Source: Pseudomonas fluorescens
GTDB taxonomy: Bacteria; Pseudomonadota; Gammaproteobacteria; Pseudomonadales; Pseudomonadaceae
Length of the DNA stretch: 64,000 nt
Direction: 5' to 3'
Assembly: GCF_001648775.1 (NCBI RefSeq)
Contig: NZ_LVEJ01000002.1
Location: 253,158-317,157 of the forward strand
The notes under the pieces are model-generated. The model worked only from the letters and a program-made list of their open reading frames with translations, was not told the origin of the DNA and did no database searches. Of this stretch, positions 18,592 through 28,235 are shown piece after piece (positions within the stretch are counted from its first letter, which is position 1; each line of letters opens with the position of its first letter). The position numbers and the translations under genes were made by a program.

Positions 18592-19326
18592 ATGTCCGAG
18601 CCAGTTAAACTGCGCGCTCACAACCAGGCTCACTGCAAGGATTGCAGCCTGGCCCCTCTCTGCCTGCCACTTTCTCTGAATCTGGAAGACATGGATGCGC
18701 TGGACGAAATCGTTAAACGTGGTCGCCCGTTGAAAAAAGGCGAGTTCCTGTTCCGTCAGGGCGACACGTTCGATTCCGTTTATGCAGTACGCTCCGGCGC
18801 CCTGAAGACCTTCAGCCTCAGCGACAGCGGCGAAGAGCAACTGACCGGCTTCCACCTGCCGAGCGAACTGGTCGGCCTGTCCGGCATGGACACCGAAAAA
18901 CACCCGGTGTCGGCGCAGGCCTTGGAAACCACCTCGGTCTGCGAAATCCCGTTCGAACGCCTTGACGAACTGGCCCTGCAATTGCCACAACTGCGCCGCC
19001 AGTTGATGCGCGTGATGAGCCGCGAAATCCGCGACGATCAGCAAATGATGCTTTTGCTGTCGAAGAAAACCGCCGACGAGCGCATCGCCACTTTCCTGGT
19101 CAACCTGTCGGCGCGCTTCCGCGCTCGCGGCTTCTCGGCCAACCAGTTCCGCCTGAGCATGTCGCGCAATGAAATCGGCAACTACCTGGGTCTGGCGGTG
19201 GAAACCGTGTCCCGCGTGTTCACCCGCTTCCAGCAGAACGAACTGATCGCCGCCGAGGGCAAAGAGATTCACATCCTCGACCCGATCCAGCTGTGCGCGC
19301 TGGCCGGTGGCTCGATCGAAGGTTAA
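18592..19326 (+). CDS. anr: Anaerobic regulator Anr (FNR family)
   Basis: A 244-residue CRP/FNR-family activator that senses oxygen through a 4Fe-4S cluster. Cluster cysteines are C15, C18 and C24 ([10 protein letters not shown]) with C117 (TTSVCEIP). The cyclic-nucleotide-like beta barrel spans about residues 30-130, and the recognition helix-turn-helix is [20 protein letters not shown] at 191-210. The start at 18592 has AAGGA upstream; a much longer frame from 18040 is a run-through of the divergent gene. Its probable targets in this window are hemN, both cco operons and ccoG. Confidence 0.95.
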   Translation: MSEPVKLRAHNQAHCKDCSLAPLCLPLSLNLEDMDALDEIVKRGRPLKKGEFLFRQGDTFDSVYAVRSGALKTFSLSDSGEEQLTGFHLPSELVGLSGMDTEKHPVSAQALETTSVCEIPFERLDELALQLPQLRRQLMRVMSREIRDDQQMMLLLSKKTADERIATFLVNLSARFRARGFSANQFRLSMSRNEIGNYLGLAVETVSRVFTRFQQNELIAAEGKEIHILDPIQLCALAGGSIEG

Positions 19327-19404
19327 TGTCGATCCGCGGTTGAGCGAACCGTTTCAGCCGCGGGTATACTGCGCCGTTTGCAGCCCTGCCAGGACACCTC
19401 GACG

Positions 19405-19953
19405 ATGGTCTTCGACTCCTTCGACATCAAATCGCTTATCCGCCCAGTGATCGACTTCCCGAAACCGGGCGTGATCTTTCGCGACATCACCCCGCTGTTT
19501 CAATCGCCCAAGGCCCTGCGCCTGGTGATGGACAGCTTCGCCCACCGCTATGTGGAAGCCGACTTCACCCACATCGGCGCGATGGATGCGCGCGGTTTCC
19601 TGATCGGCTCGGTGCTGGCTTACCAGTTGAACAAGCCGCTGGTGCTGTTCCGCAAGCAAGGCAAACTGCCGGCGGACGTGTTGGCCGAAGGCTACGCGAC
19701 CGAGTACGGCGAAGCGTTTCTGGAAGTGCACGCCGACAGCCTGTGTGAAGGCGATTCGGTGGTGATGTTCGATGACTTGATCGCCACCGGCGGCACGTTG
19801 ATTGCCGCAGCCAACCTGATTCGCCGGATGGGTGCGCGGGTGCATGAGGCGGCAGCGATTATTGACCTGCCGGAGCTGAACGGGTCGCAGCGCCTGGAAG
19901 ACATGGGTATCCCTACTTTCTGCCTGACGCAGTTTGCGTTGACCGATAAGTAA
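19405..19953 (+). CDS. apt: Adenine phosphoribosyltransferase
   Basis: A 182-residue purine salvage enzyme that makes AMP from adenine and PRPP. The PRPP-binding motif is [13 protein letters not shown], and [15 protein letters not shown] near residue 20 is typical of Apt. AGGACA lies upstream of the ATG at 19405; the TTG at 19378 is less likely. It stands after anr with its own upstream gap. A REP pair follows. Confidence 0.95.
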   Translation: MVFDSFDIKSLIRPVIDFPKPGVIFRDITPLFQSPKALRLVMDSFAHRYVEADFTHIGAMDARGFLIGSVLAYQLNKPLVLFRKQGKLPADVLAEGYATEYGEAFLEVHADSLCEGDSVVMFDDLIATGGTLIAAANLIRRMGARVHEAAAIIDLPELNGSQRLEDMGIPTFCLTQFALTDK

Positions 19954-19970
19954 GCAGCGCTTCTTAGACC

Positions 19971-20041
19971 GCTTTCGCGAGCAGGCTCGCTCCCACAGGG
20001 GAACCCATTCCAACTGTGGGAGCGAGCCTGCTCGCGAAGGG
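19971..20041. repeat. REP pair between apt and acyl-CoA dehydrogenase
   Basis: Full inverted pair (TTCGCGAGCAGGCTCGCTCC ... GGGAGCGAGCCTGCTCGCGA) with a short spacer, placed between two convergent genes. Confidence 0.9.
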
Positions 20042-20063
20042 GCCGACAGCCTCACTGCAAAAC

Positions 20064-21212
20064 CTAAAGCCCCATCTGCTTGCTGATGATCTCGTTCATC
20101 ACCTCCCGCGTCCCGCCGCCAATCGACAAGATGCGGTTATCCCGATACAGCCGCTCCACCAAGCTCTCACGCATGTAACCGAGCCCGCCAAGAATCTGCA
20201 CCGCCTCGGTGGTGATCTGGTCCGAGGTGTCCGTGGCAAAGTTCTTCGCCATCGAAATCTCCTTGATCACACTCTGCCCCGCCGCCATTTTCGCCGCTTG
20301 CCGGTAAGTGAACTCACGCGAGACCTCCAGCGCCGTCGCCATCTCGGCGAGGCGATGCTTGATCACCTGAAACTTGCCGATCGGCTTACCAAACGCCTCA
20401 CGCTCACGCGCCCATTTCAGGCTCTGCTCCAACGCCAGTTGCGCCGTCATGTTGGCCATCAGCGCCAGTGCCAGCCGCTCGCTTTGAAAGTTGCCCATGA
20501 TGCAGGCGAAGCCCATGTTCTCGGCGCCGATCAGGTTGCCCACCGGCACGCGGCAATCGTCGAAGAACAATTCGGCGGTATCCGACGCCCACCAGCCCAT
20601 TTTTTTCAACTGACGGCCAACGGTGAAGCCCGGCGTGCCCTTCTCGATCAACAACAGACTGATGCCGGCGAAACCCGGCGCACCGGTGCGCACCGCCACG
20701 GTGTAGTAATCGGCGCGTACGCCACTGGTGATAAAGGTTTTGCTGCCGCTGACCCGATAGACATCGCCGTCACGCACGGCACGGGTTTGCAGGTTGGCGA
20801 CGTCGGACCCGCCGCCGGGCTCGGTGACCGCCAGGGCGCTGATTTTCTCGCCGCTGAGCACCTGGGGCACAACACGATCACGTACCTCGGAACGGGCCCA
20901 TTTGACGATCGGTGGCAGGCCGATATCCAGCGAGCCGAGCCCCGCCACCAGCCCGCCAGAGCCGCAACGCATCAACTCCTCACTGGCGGCGACCTTGGCG
21001 AACAGATCGCCTGTATGGCTGCCTCCCAGTGCCTCGGGGTAACCGATGCCGAGGATGCCCGCCGCGCCGGCCTTCAGGTACAGCTCACGGGGGAAGCTTT
21101 CGGCTTCTTCCCACTGATCGATGTCCGGCAGGATCTCGCGTTCGACGAAACGTCTGACGCTGTCGCGAACCAATTGGTGGCTGGGGTCGAAGTATTCCTG
21201 AAAGGCAGGCAT
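20064..21212 (-). CDS. Acyl-CoA dehydrogenase
   Basis: A 382-residue FAD-dependent acyl-CoA dehydrogenase of beta-oxidation type. VTEPGGGSDVAN and KTFITSGVRADY are substrate and FAD loops, and the C-terminal QILGGLGYMRESLVERLYRD is the FAD-dimer motif. The substrate chain length is unknown. It is the last gene of the dnaX-side minus-strand group, 190 bp after recR with a REP pair between. Length is normal. Confidence 0.9.
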   Translation of the reverse strand: MPAFQEYFDPSHQLVRDSVRRFVEREILPDIDQWEEAESFPRELYLKAGAAGILGIGYPEALGGSHTGDLFAKVAASEELMRCGSGGLVAGLGSLDIGLPPIVKWARSEVRDRVVPQVLSGEKISALAVTEPGGGSDVANLQTRAVRDGDVYRVSGSKTFITSGVRADYYTVAVRTGAPGFAGISLLLIEKGTPGFTVGRQLKKMGWWASDTAELFFDDCRVPVGNLIGAENMGFACIMGNFQSERLALALMANMTAQLALEQSLKWAREREAFGKPIGKFQVIKHRLAEMATALEVSREFTYRQAAKMAAGQSVIKEISMAKNFATDTSDQITTEAVQILGGLGYMRESLVERLYRDNRILSIGGGTREVMNEIISKQMGL

Positions 21213-21304
21213 GGGCGAGCTCCACGGAAGGGTCCGCCGAACTTAACCGAGCGCTTGCTTGGTTTTCAACTCAATTGTGTGAATCAGATAGACCGAGGTG
21301 CGCC

Positions 21305-21382
21305 ATTCGCGAGCAGGCTCGCTCCCACAGGGGATTTGTAAACGACACAAAACCAATGTGGGAGCGAGCTTGCTCGCGAAAG
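21305..21382. repeat. REP pair between recR and acyl-CoA dehydrogenase
   Basis: Inverted REP pair: TTCGCGAGCAGGCTCGCTCC on the left and GGGAGCGAGCTTGCTCGCGA on the right, with one base change in the stem head. Confidence 0.9.
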
Positions 21383-21404
21383 CGTCAGTTCAGACGCTGC
21401 AAAA

Positions 21405-22007
21405 TCAGAGGGAAATCGGCTTACGCCCGGCAAACGAATGCGCCAGCGTGCCGCCGTCGACCAGTTCCAGCTCGCCGCCCAACGGCACGCCGTGCGCGAT
21501 CCGCGAAGCGATCAGGCCTTTGTTGCTCAGCAGTTGCGCGATGTAATGCGCCGTCGCCTCACCTTCCACGGTCGGGTTGGTGGCGAGAATGACTTCGGTA
21601 AACGTCCCCGCCTCTTCGATCCGCGTCATCAATTGCGGAATGCCGATGGCCTCAGGCCCGAGACCATCGAGCGGCGACAAATGGCCCTTGAGCACAAAGT
21701 AGCGGCCACGAAAGCCCGTCTGCTCGACCGCGTACACATCCATCGGCCCTTCCACCACGCACAGCAACGTGTCGTCGCGGCGGGTATCGGCGCATTGCGG
21801 GCACAGATCGTCTTCGGTCAGCGTGCGGCACTGGCGGCAGTGACCGACCCCTTCCATGGCCTGACTCAGGGCCTGGGCCAGACGCAAACCGCCGCTGCGG
21901 TCACGTTCGAGCAGCTGCAACGCCATGCGCTGGGCGGTTTTCTGACCCACGCCCGGCAAGGTGCGCAGGGCGTCGATCAGTTGGCGAATCAAAGGGCTGA
22001 AGCTCAT
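21405..22007 (-). CDS. recR: Recombination mediator RecR
   Basis: A 200-residue protein of the RecFOR pathway that helps load RecA on gapped DNA. A helix-hairpin-helix region ([19 protein letters not shown]) is followed by a zinc finger ([16 protein letters not shown]) and a Toprim domain ([12 protein letters not shown]). The start at 22007 ([10 protein letters not shown]) matches the family; the TTG extension to 22025 is rejected. In many pseudomonads recR follows ybaB directly, but here an oxidoreductase gene sits between them. Confidence 0.95.
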   Translation of the reverse strand: MSFSPLIRQLIDALRTLPGVGQKTAQRMALQLLERDRSGGLRLAQALSQAMEGVGHCRQCRTLTEDDLCPQCADTRRDDTLLCVVEGPMDVYAVEQTGFRGRYFVLKGHLSPLDGLGPEAIGIPQLMTRIEEAGTFTEVILATNPTVEGEATAHYIAQLLSNKGLIASRIAHGVPLGGELELVDGGTLAHSFAGRKPISL

Positions 22008-22073
22008 GGGTAACAAGTCCGACAAAACAACGAGACGCGGTTTATACCCGCGCCTCCGGCCAGCGTCAAATAC

Positions 22074-23108
22074 TCAGTCCTGGGCGACCTTCACTACCAG
22101 TTTGCCGAAGTTGCGCCCTTCCAGCAGACCGATAAACGCCTCGGGCGCCTGCTCCAGGCCATCGACCACGTCCTCGCGGAATTTCACCTTGCCGTCGCGT
22201 ACCCACGGCACCATGTGGCTGATGAATTCCGGCTGACGGTCGCCGTAGTCGTCGAACACGATGAAACCCTGAATACGCACGCGTTTGGTCAACAGTGTGC
22301 GTTGTAGCATCGGCAGACGATCCGGGCCTTGCGGCGCCTCGGCGGCGTTATAACCGGCGATCAGGCCGCACAACGGAATCCGCGCCTTGGCGTTGAGCAG
22401 CGGCACCACGGCGTCGAATACATGACCACCGACGTTCTCGTAATAGATGTCGATGCCATTCGGGCAGGCCTTGGCCAGTTGCTCGGCGAAATCGGCGGCC
22501 TTGTGATCGACGCAGGCATCAAAACCGAGTTCCTCGACCACGTATTTGCACTTCTCCACCCCGCCCGCCACACCCACGGCGCGCAGGCCTTTGATCTTCG
22601 CCACTTGGCCGACCACCGAGCCGACCGCCCCGGAAGCTGCGGCGACAACGAGGGTCTCGCCTTCTTTGGGCTGGCCAATGTCCATCAGGCCCATGTACGC
22701 GGTCATCCCCGGCATACCGAGCACGCCAAGGGCCATCGATGGGCTCGGTAGCCCGGCAGGGATCGGGATGATGTTGCGGCCGTCGCTGATGCTGTGGCTC
22801 TGCCAGCCGGTGGCCCCAACCACCAGATCGCCTTTATGAAACTTCGGATGACGCGAATCCTCGACACGGCTGACCGCGCCACCGGTCATCACCTCGCCGA
22901 TTTGTACCGGCGCGGCGTAGGACGGTGCGTCACTCATGCGCCCGCGCATGTAGGGATCGAGAGACAGGTAGAGGGTTTTCAGCAGCACTTCACCGTCGGC
23001 AAGATCCGGCAGCGCTTCGCGCTCGAGGCGGAAGTTTTCCGGGGTCGGCGCACCGACCGGACGCGAAGCGAGGACGAAACGTTGGTTGAGCGTGAGAGGG
23101 TCGGACAT
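22074..23108 (-). CDS. NADP-dependent MDR-family oxidoreductase
   Basis: A 344-residue zinc-free medium-chain reductase of the leukotriene B4 dehydrogenase / CurA / YncB type, likely reducing alkenal or enone double bonds with NADPH. The N-terminal LYLSLDPYMRGRMSD motif is characteristic, and the nucleotide-binding loop is AASGAVGSVVGQVAK. No zinc ligands are evident. It lies between ybaB and recR on the same strand but is separated from ybaB by a terminator and a REP pair, so it probably has its own promoter. Confidence 0.88.
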   Translation of the reverse strand: MSDPLTLNQRFVLASRPVGAPTPENFRLEREALPDLADGEVLLKTLYLSLDPYMRGRMSDAPSYAAPVQIGEVMTGGAVSRVEDSRHPKFHKGDLVVGATGWQSHSISDGRNIIPIPAGLPSPSMALGVLGMPGMTAYMGLMDIGQPKEGETLVVAAASGAVGSVVGQVAKIKGLRAVGVAGGVEKCKYVVEELGFDACVDHKAADFAEQLAKACPNGIDIYYENVGGHVFDAVVPLLNAKARIPLCGLIAGYNAAEAPQGPDRLPMLQRTLLTKRVRIQGFIVFDDYGDRQPEFISHMVPWVRDGKVKFREDVVDGLEQAPEAFIGLLEGRNFGKLVVKVAQD

Positions 23109-23208
23109 GTCAGCGTCTCCTGTGAATGATGAATTCAGCGGGTATAGGGAGCAGACCGTTGTGGCTTTTGCGCGTTCGATGTTTATTCAGTTGTAACGAG
23201 GTGAGTTC

Positions 23209-23277
23209 ATTCGCGAGCAGGCTCGCTCCCACAGGAGAATGCATTCCAAATGTGGGAGCGAGCCTGCTCGCGAAGGC
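23209..23277. repeat. REP pair upstream of the oxidoreductase
   Basis: Full inverted REP pair (TTCGCGAGCAGGCTCGCTCC ... GGGAGCGAGCCTGCTCGCGA) between ybaB and the oxidoreductase gene. Confidence 0.9.
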
Positions 23278-23314
23278 GACCTCAAAGACACCGCACCGCC
23301 AAGAGCCAGAAACA

Positions 23315-23343
23315 AAAATGCCAGGCGCGATGCCTGGCATTTT
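23315..23343 (-). terminator. Terminator of dnaX-ybaB
   Basis: ATGCCAGGC and GCCTGGCAT pair around a 5-base loop, and the minus strand has a T-run after the stem. It closes the dnaX-ybaB transcript. Confidence 0.85.
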
Positions 23344-23372
23344 GTGTAGCTCATCTGCCGCCGAATGGCGAA

Positions 23373-23711
23373 TCAGAATGGCAGTTTCATACCCGCTGGC
23401 AGGTTCATGCCGGCGGTCATGTTGCCCATTTTGTCCTGGCTGTTCTTTTCGATCTTGCGCACGGCGTCGTTGACGGCGGAGGCGATGACCGCTTCCAGCA
23501 TCTCTTTGTCGTCTTCGCTCATGCCTTCGACCAGGCTTGGATCGATGCTCACGCTCTTCACGTCGTGACGACCGGTCATCACCACGGTGACCATGTCGCC
23601 GCCGGCCTTACCGGTGACTTCGGCGTTGGCCAGTTCTTCCTGCATCTTGGCCATTTTTTCCTGCATCTGCTGTGCCTGCTTCATCAGGCCGGCCATGCCA
23701 CCTTTCATCAT
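23373..23711 (-). CDS. ybaB: Nucleoid-associated protein YbaB/EbfC
   Basis: A 112-residue DNA-binding dimer of the YbaB/EbfC family. The methionine- and glutamine-rich N-terminal helix ([19 protein letters not shown]) and the [18 protein letters not shown] core are diagnostic. GAGGTGA lies 5 bases before the first ATG at 23711; the adjacent ATG at 23708 is an equal choice. It is co-transcribed with dnaX, 67 bp upstream. Confidence 0.95.
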   Translation of the reverse strand: MMKGGMAGLMKQAQQMQEKMAKMQEELANAEVTGKAGGDMVTVVMTGRHDVKSVSIDPSLVEGMSEDDKEMLEAVIASAVNDAVRKIEKNSQDKMGNMTAGMNLPAGMKLPF

Positions 23712-23778
23712 GGGAATCACCTCAAAAGTACTTGGATCAAAACAGCGCCCGGCCAGCACGGCCAGGCGCCTTCAGTTA

Positions 23779-25902
23779 TTAGCCTTGGGCGACCAAGGCG
23801 TCGACAGGTTCAATAGTATCGTGTCGCACCACCGCGCCGAACTGCTGAACCATCTGCTGGATGAACGGATCACCGTGGATCGATTCCTCCGCCTCGCGCT
23901 GACGGTTGGCACGGCGACGGGACGCGGCCTGGGCCGGGGTTTCCTGCTCGGGCTTGATCAGTTCGATGGTCAGGCTGAGCGTGCGACCGTGGAACTGGTT
24001 CAACGCGTCGTTCAGACGCCGCTGCTGCGTGGCGTTGAACAGCGCGCTGTGCGCCGGGTCGAGGTGCATCAGCCAATGGTCGCCATCGACGGCGATCAAT
24101 GTGCAGTTGGCGGCGATGCTGCCGGTCATGCCGGAGATCGGCAATTTCGGGAACAGCTCCAGCCACTGCAATGCCAGACCGGTGGCCGGTGCCGCCGCTG
24201 GTTCCGGCTCAGGTTCCGGGGTCGGTTCGGCAGCGTGCTCGCTGGCCAGTTCGTCGAGATAGCTGTAAGCCGAATCGATGTCCGGCTCGATGTAGTCCTC
24301 GTCGAGCGGCGGCTCGTCGTCCAGGTCCATGCCCGGGGTGGCGGCATCAACGTCGGCAACGGATGGCTCGGGGATCGGTGCGGCAGCCCACTCAGGCGCC
24401 TCCGGCACGACGCTGTCCGGAGTCGGCAGCGGCATCGGCGGCAACTCGGGTTGCTCGGCGGACGTCTCCAGCATGGGCTCGACGGCAGGTTGCTGCGCGG
24501 GCTCGGTTTCGGGTTCGGGCTCGGGCTCTACCGGATCATTCCACGGCAAGTCGACGACTGCTTCGGCGACGACAGGCGCAGGCTCTGGCTCTGGCTCTGG
24601 CTCTGGCTCGGCAACGGGAGCAACTTGAGCAACCGGCGCAGGCTCGGGAGCCGGTGCAGGTGCAGCCACTGGCGCAGGAGCAGGCGTTGGCGTTGGCGCA
24701 ACAGCCGCAGCGACTACCGGCGCAGGTTTAGGCGCGGCAGCCACGGAGTTTGCGGAATCAACTGTGGCCTGGCTGATCCCCACTGGCTTTAGCGGTTGCC
24801 TCGGGGCGTCCGCCGTATCTGCCGGCCGGAAGGCCAGCATCCGCAGCAGGACCATTTCGAAGCCTCCGCGCGGGTCCGGCGCCAGCGGTAAATCGCGGCG
24901 ACCGATCAGGCCCATCTGGTAGTAGAACTGCACGTCTTCGGCCGGCAAGGCCTGCGCCAGAGCCAGCACGCGATCGCGGTCGCCATGGCCGTTGTCGACG
25001 CCTTCGGGCAACGCCTGAGCGATGGCCACGCGGTGCAGCACGTTGAGAATTTCCGAGAGCACGCCGTTCCAGTCCGGGCCTTGTTCGGCCAGATGACGCA
25101 CGCCTTCAAGCAACGCCTTGGCGTCGCCTTCGATCAACGAATGCAGGACGTCATACACCTGACCGTGATCCAGCGTGCCGAGCATCGCCCGCACGTCGGT
25201 GGCCAGTACCTTGCCTTCACCGAAGGCAATCGCCTGATCGGTCAGGCTCATTGCGTCCCGCATCGAACCGTCAGCGGCGCGACCGAGCAGCCACAGTGCA
25301 TCGTCTTCGAACGGCACGTTTTCGGCGGTCAGCACGTGGGTCAAATGCTCGACCACGCGTTCCGGCGTCATGTTCTTCAGCGAGAACTGCAGGCAGCGCG
25401 ACAAAATCGTTGCCGGAAGTTTCTGCGGGTCAGTGGTCGCCAGGATGAACTTGACGTACGGCGGCGGCTCTTCAAGGGTTTTCAACAGCGCATTGAAGGA
25501 ATGGCTGGAAAGCATGTGCACTTCGTCGATCAGGTAGACTTTGAAGCGCCCACGGCTTGGCGCGTACTGCACGTTGTCGAGCAGCTCGCGGGTGTCTTCG
25601 ACCTTGGTGCGGCTCGCGGCGTCGATCTCGATCAGGTCGACGAAGCGACCTTCATCGATTTCACGGCACACCGAACACTCGCCGCAGGGGCTTGAAGTGA
25701 TACCTGTCTCACAGTTCAGGCATTTGGCAATGATCCGCGCAATCGTGGTTTTACCCACCCCGCGCGTACCGGTGAACAGGTACGCGTGGTGCAGCCGCTG
25801 GCTGTCCAAGGCATTGATCAGAGCCTTGAGCACATGGGTCTGGCCGACCATTTCGCGGAACGAGCGTGGACGCCATTTACGTGCAAGAACCTGATAACTC
25901 AT
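23779..25902 (-). CDS. dnaX: DNA polymerase III subunits tau/gamma
   Basis: A 707-residue clamp-loader ATPase. Walker A is GTRGVGKT at 45-52, the zinc module is C64, C73, C76, C79 (SPCGECSVC), and the Walker B motif is LIDEVHML. Residues about 370-590 form a proline- and glutamate-rich linker with EPEPEPEP runs, and the C-terminus is the tau polymerase-binding domain. The start at 25902 (MSYQVLARKWRP) is the family N-terminus. I saw no clear slippery site for a gamma form by eye. ybaB follows. Confidence 0.94.
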   Translation of the reverse strand: MSYQVLARKWRPRSFREMVGQTHVLKALINALDSQRLHHAYLFTGTRGVGKTTIARIIAKCLNCETGITSSPCGECSVCREIDEGRFVDLIEIDAASRTKVEDTRELLDNVQYAPSRGRFKVYLIDEVHMLSSHSFNALLKTLEEPPPYVKFILATTDPQKLPATILSRCLQFSLKNMTPERVVEHLTHVLTAENVPFEDDALWLLGRAADGSMRDAMSLTDQAIAFGEGKVLATDVRAMLGTLDHGQVYDVLHSLIEGDAKALLEGVRHLAEQGPDWNGVLSEILNVLHRVAIAQALPEGVDNGHGDRDRVLALAQALPAEDVQFYYQMGLIGRRDLPLAPDPRGGFEMVLLRMLAFRPADTADAPRQPLKPVGISQATVDSANSVAAAPKPAPVVAAAVAPTPTPAPAPVAAPAPAPEPAPVAQVAPVAEPEPEPEPEPAPVVAEAVVDLPWNDPVEPEPEPETEPAQQPAVEPMLETSAEQPELPPMPLPTPDSVVPEAPEWAAAPIPEPSVADVDAATPGMDLDDEPPLDEDYIEPDIDSAYSYLDELASEHAAEPTPEPEPEPAAAPATGLALQWLELFPKLPISGMTGSIAANCTLIAVDGDHWLMHLDPAHSALFNATQQRRLNDALNQFHGRTLSLTIELIKPEQETPAQAASRRRANRQREAEESIHGDPFIQQMVQQFGAVVRHDTIEPVDALVAQG

Positions 25903-26047
25903 CGAAAACCGTCGCAACGAAGGAAGCTGAAGCGGCTAATGCTAGCGGAGCAGGGGCAAAATTGCATCCGGTGTCCTCGTCTAATATGGCTAAGCTGCAT
26001 GAGCAGAGGCTTTTATCGGCTCGGGATCGGGAATTACCGGAGCGTTT

Positions 26048-26797
26048 ATGCGTTGGGCCTTGGGGGCACTACTGGCAATCAGCCTGAGCGTGACGGCAGC
26101 GGAAACCCCGTTGCGCTTCGCCATGCCCGACAGCTGGGCCATGCCCATGGTGCAATTCGAACGCGGCCGCCCGACCCAGGGCATTCTCTACGACCTGATG
26201 CTCAGCCTGGCCACGCAGGTCGGCGTACCGGCCGAGTTTCACGTCCTGCCCCGCGCCCGCGTGCAGACCGCCATGGAGCACGGCGAGATCGACGTGCGCT
26301 GCTATGCCGCGCAATCGTGGCTGCCGAATCAGTCGGGGGATTACATCTGGAGCCTTCCGCTGCTGTTTCAGCGAGACCTGCTGATCAGCCGCAAGGATCA
26401 ACCGGCCAGTGCCGATCCCGCTCACCTGCCCCGCCAATCCATCGGCACCGTCCTCGGCTACACCTACCCTACCCTGCAACCGCTGTTCGATGCCGACCGA
26501 CTGCAACGCGAAGATGCGCGCAATCAGGAGCAGGTGCTGGAGAAATTGCTGGCCGGGCGTTATCGCTATGCGGTGAGCAATCAGTGGACGCTGGACTGGT
26601 TCAACCAGCGCTTGCTGCCTGAACAGCAACTTCAAGGTGTCGCCGTGTTGCAGGAGCAGAAGGTGGGTTGCTATGTGAGGAATGATCCGAGAGTGCCGGT
26701 GCAGCGGATTTTGCGCACGTTGTTGCGGATGAAGATGTCGGGGGAGATTGACGAGATTATCCGGCTGTATACCGGCTCCCCCGAAACCATAAAATAG
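26048..26797 (+). CDS. Periplasmic solute-binding protein (SBP_bac_3 type)
   Basis: A 249-residue protein with a short signal peptide (MRWALGALLAISLSVTAA) and a type II periplasmic binding fold like amino-acid ABC binding proteins. No permease or ATPase gene is adjacent, so it may be an orphan sensor or binding protein; the ligand is unknown. GGAG precedes the ATG at 26048. It is divergent from dnaX. The AT-rich defence-like cassette begins about 55 bp after its stop. Confidence 0.8.
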   Translation: MRWALGALLAISLSVTAAETPLRFAMPDSWAMPMVQFERGRPTQGILYDLMLSLATQVGVPAEFHVLPRARVQTAMEHGEIDVRCYAAQSWLPNQSGDYIWSLPLLFQRDLLISRKDQPASADPAHLPRQSIGTVLGYTYPTLQPLFDADRLQREDARNQEQVLEKLLAGRYRYAVSNQWTLDWFNQRLLPEQQLQGVAVLQEQKVGCYVRNDPRVPVQRILRTLLRMKMSGEIDEIIRLYTGSPETIK

Positions 26798-26852
26798 AGC
26801 AAATTTTCAAAACAACAATTTTTTCTGGTCGCGATCAATTGTCAACCCGAAT

Positions 26853-28199
26853 TTAATTTTGTCCCGCATCGATAAATCGCTGCAATATTGCTGCAGACGG
26901 ATAACTGGACATCGAGGCAATACCATTAGCCAGCTCAACAGGGTACATTGCACCTTCAAACTTATGGCTAACCAAACTTGGAAGAGACGCTAAAATCCGA
27001 TTGAGACCTATCAAATCCGAAGAGATAGGCCTAGAATCCTCGTTAATATAATCTCCAGTCGGCACATTCAAAACCATGTAAGAACCTGGATCGATTTTAA
27101 CATAGAGCTTCTCCCCCCAATTAGTTCGAAACCCGTAAGGATTAGATAAATCCGGAGTTCTATAAACCTCTCGCCTTACAAATTCATGCGATAGTGAAAC
27201 ATACGTCATTTCCTCACCGCGCGCGTGCGGAGCCGCCAGACGAACAATAGACGCTAAATGATCAAAAAAAGCACCGCTTTTTTCCTGTCCCACTATATGG
27301 ACGGGACGCTGTTTGTTTTTAGCAAACTCTAGAAACGACCGGATATTTGGAACCATCTTAGAATACTGACTTCGAAGCGATAGCGGTCCATCCTTAATAA
27401 ATAAAGTATCACTAACTAGAGACTCATCCGAGTGCTGCCACATCAAACGAACCGCAGTAAACAACATAAGGTGCTCCATCACCATCATATATGAAGAAGC
27501 GACCGCCTCCGGCGCACTATCTTCATCCATATCAAGATGAAACCCCCATATATCTGAAAGAAAAACATTCCCATTGCATTTTAGACAATTATCGTCATCA
27601 GAATCATACTTCAAACCCATGGAAATAAGCTCATTACAATGAGGGCATTCATATCTTGGCGATCTAACGGAAGAATCGCGCTCCCACTTTCGGTAAGCCA
27701 ACCACTTTAGCGTCTCGTAGAAAGCACCATTTTGATCGACCTTCAATGAGTCCCGTACTATATGTCGAACCGCATCATAATTACTTCCTAGGCTGGTACG
27801 AACATTCCTTAGTGGAAAAACTGTCGAATGCTGAATCCCGCTATCTTTGAGCGCTTCCCTGAGCAAAAGTGGATGAGGCAAGTCTTTATCAATAGCATCT
27901 AGCTTTGATTTATCAAGCATCAAAAGTGCAGTCTTTACAAAAGCCACCTCTTTTTGAGGCTTTTGCGTAGATTTGACTGACACAAAAGAGCCATCAACAG
28001 CCCAGACGCCTCGCAACGGAGCAACGGCGTCCGATGGGCTGAAAACGCTCCAGACCGTGTTGGAAGGATCACCATCTAGTGCATCTAAACTTTCAAAATC
28101 GTCGACTAAAGCTCTAACCCACTCGCTTTTTATAACAGTAAGATGTCCCAACTTTGAGGCCGCCTCTCCTGGAAGCCGCGTACCTTGACCGTATGGCAT
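26853..28199 (-). CDS. NurA-domain nuclease with zinc ribbon
   Basis: A 448-residue protein with NurA nuclease features: WAVDGSF with Asp69 as the first catalytic acid, FIKDGPLS with Asp270 as the second, a VGQEKSG segment near 303-309 and a YPVELANG C-terminal motif near 419. A zinc ribbon (C185, C188, C205, C208) is inserted between the two acidic motifs. NurA nucleases form rings that work with HerA to degrade or resect DNA. AAGGAGAG precedes the ATG at 28199, 36 bp after herA. It is AT-rich compared with neighbours. The assignment is from motifs; the zinc insertion is unusual to my knowledge. Confidence 0.75.
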   Translation of the reverse strand: MPYGQGTRLPGEAASKLGHLTVIKSEWVRALVDDFESLDALDGDPSNTVWSVFSPSDAVAPLRGVWAVDGSFVSVKSTQKPQKEVAFVKTALLMLDKSKLDAIDKDLPHPLLLREALKDSGIQHSTVFPLRNVRTSLGSNYDAVRHIVRDSLKVDQNGAFYETLKWLAYRKWERDSSVRSPRYECPHCNELISMGLKYDSDDDNCLKCNGNVFLSDIWGFHLDMDEDSAPEAVASSYMMVMEHLMLFTAVRLMWQHSDESLVSDTLFIKDGPLSLRSQYSKMVPNIRSFLEFAKNKQRPVHIVGQEKSGAFFDHLASIVRLAAPHARGEEMTYVSLSHEFVRREVYRTPDLSNPYGFRTNWGEKLYVKIDPGSYMVLNVPTGDYINEDSRPISSDLIGLNRILASLPSLVSHKFEGAMYPVELANGIASMSSYPSAAILQRFIDAGQN

Positions 28200-28235
28200 T
28201 TATCTCTCCTTGACTAAAATTCCACGCGCTAAAAG

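Noticed and set aside
23779..25902. Programmed frameshift for a gamma form of DnaX
   Set aside because: No A-rich slippery heptamer with a downstream hairpin was recognised; the full tau frame is intact.
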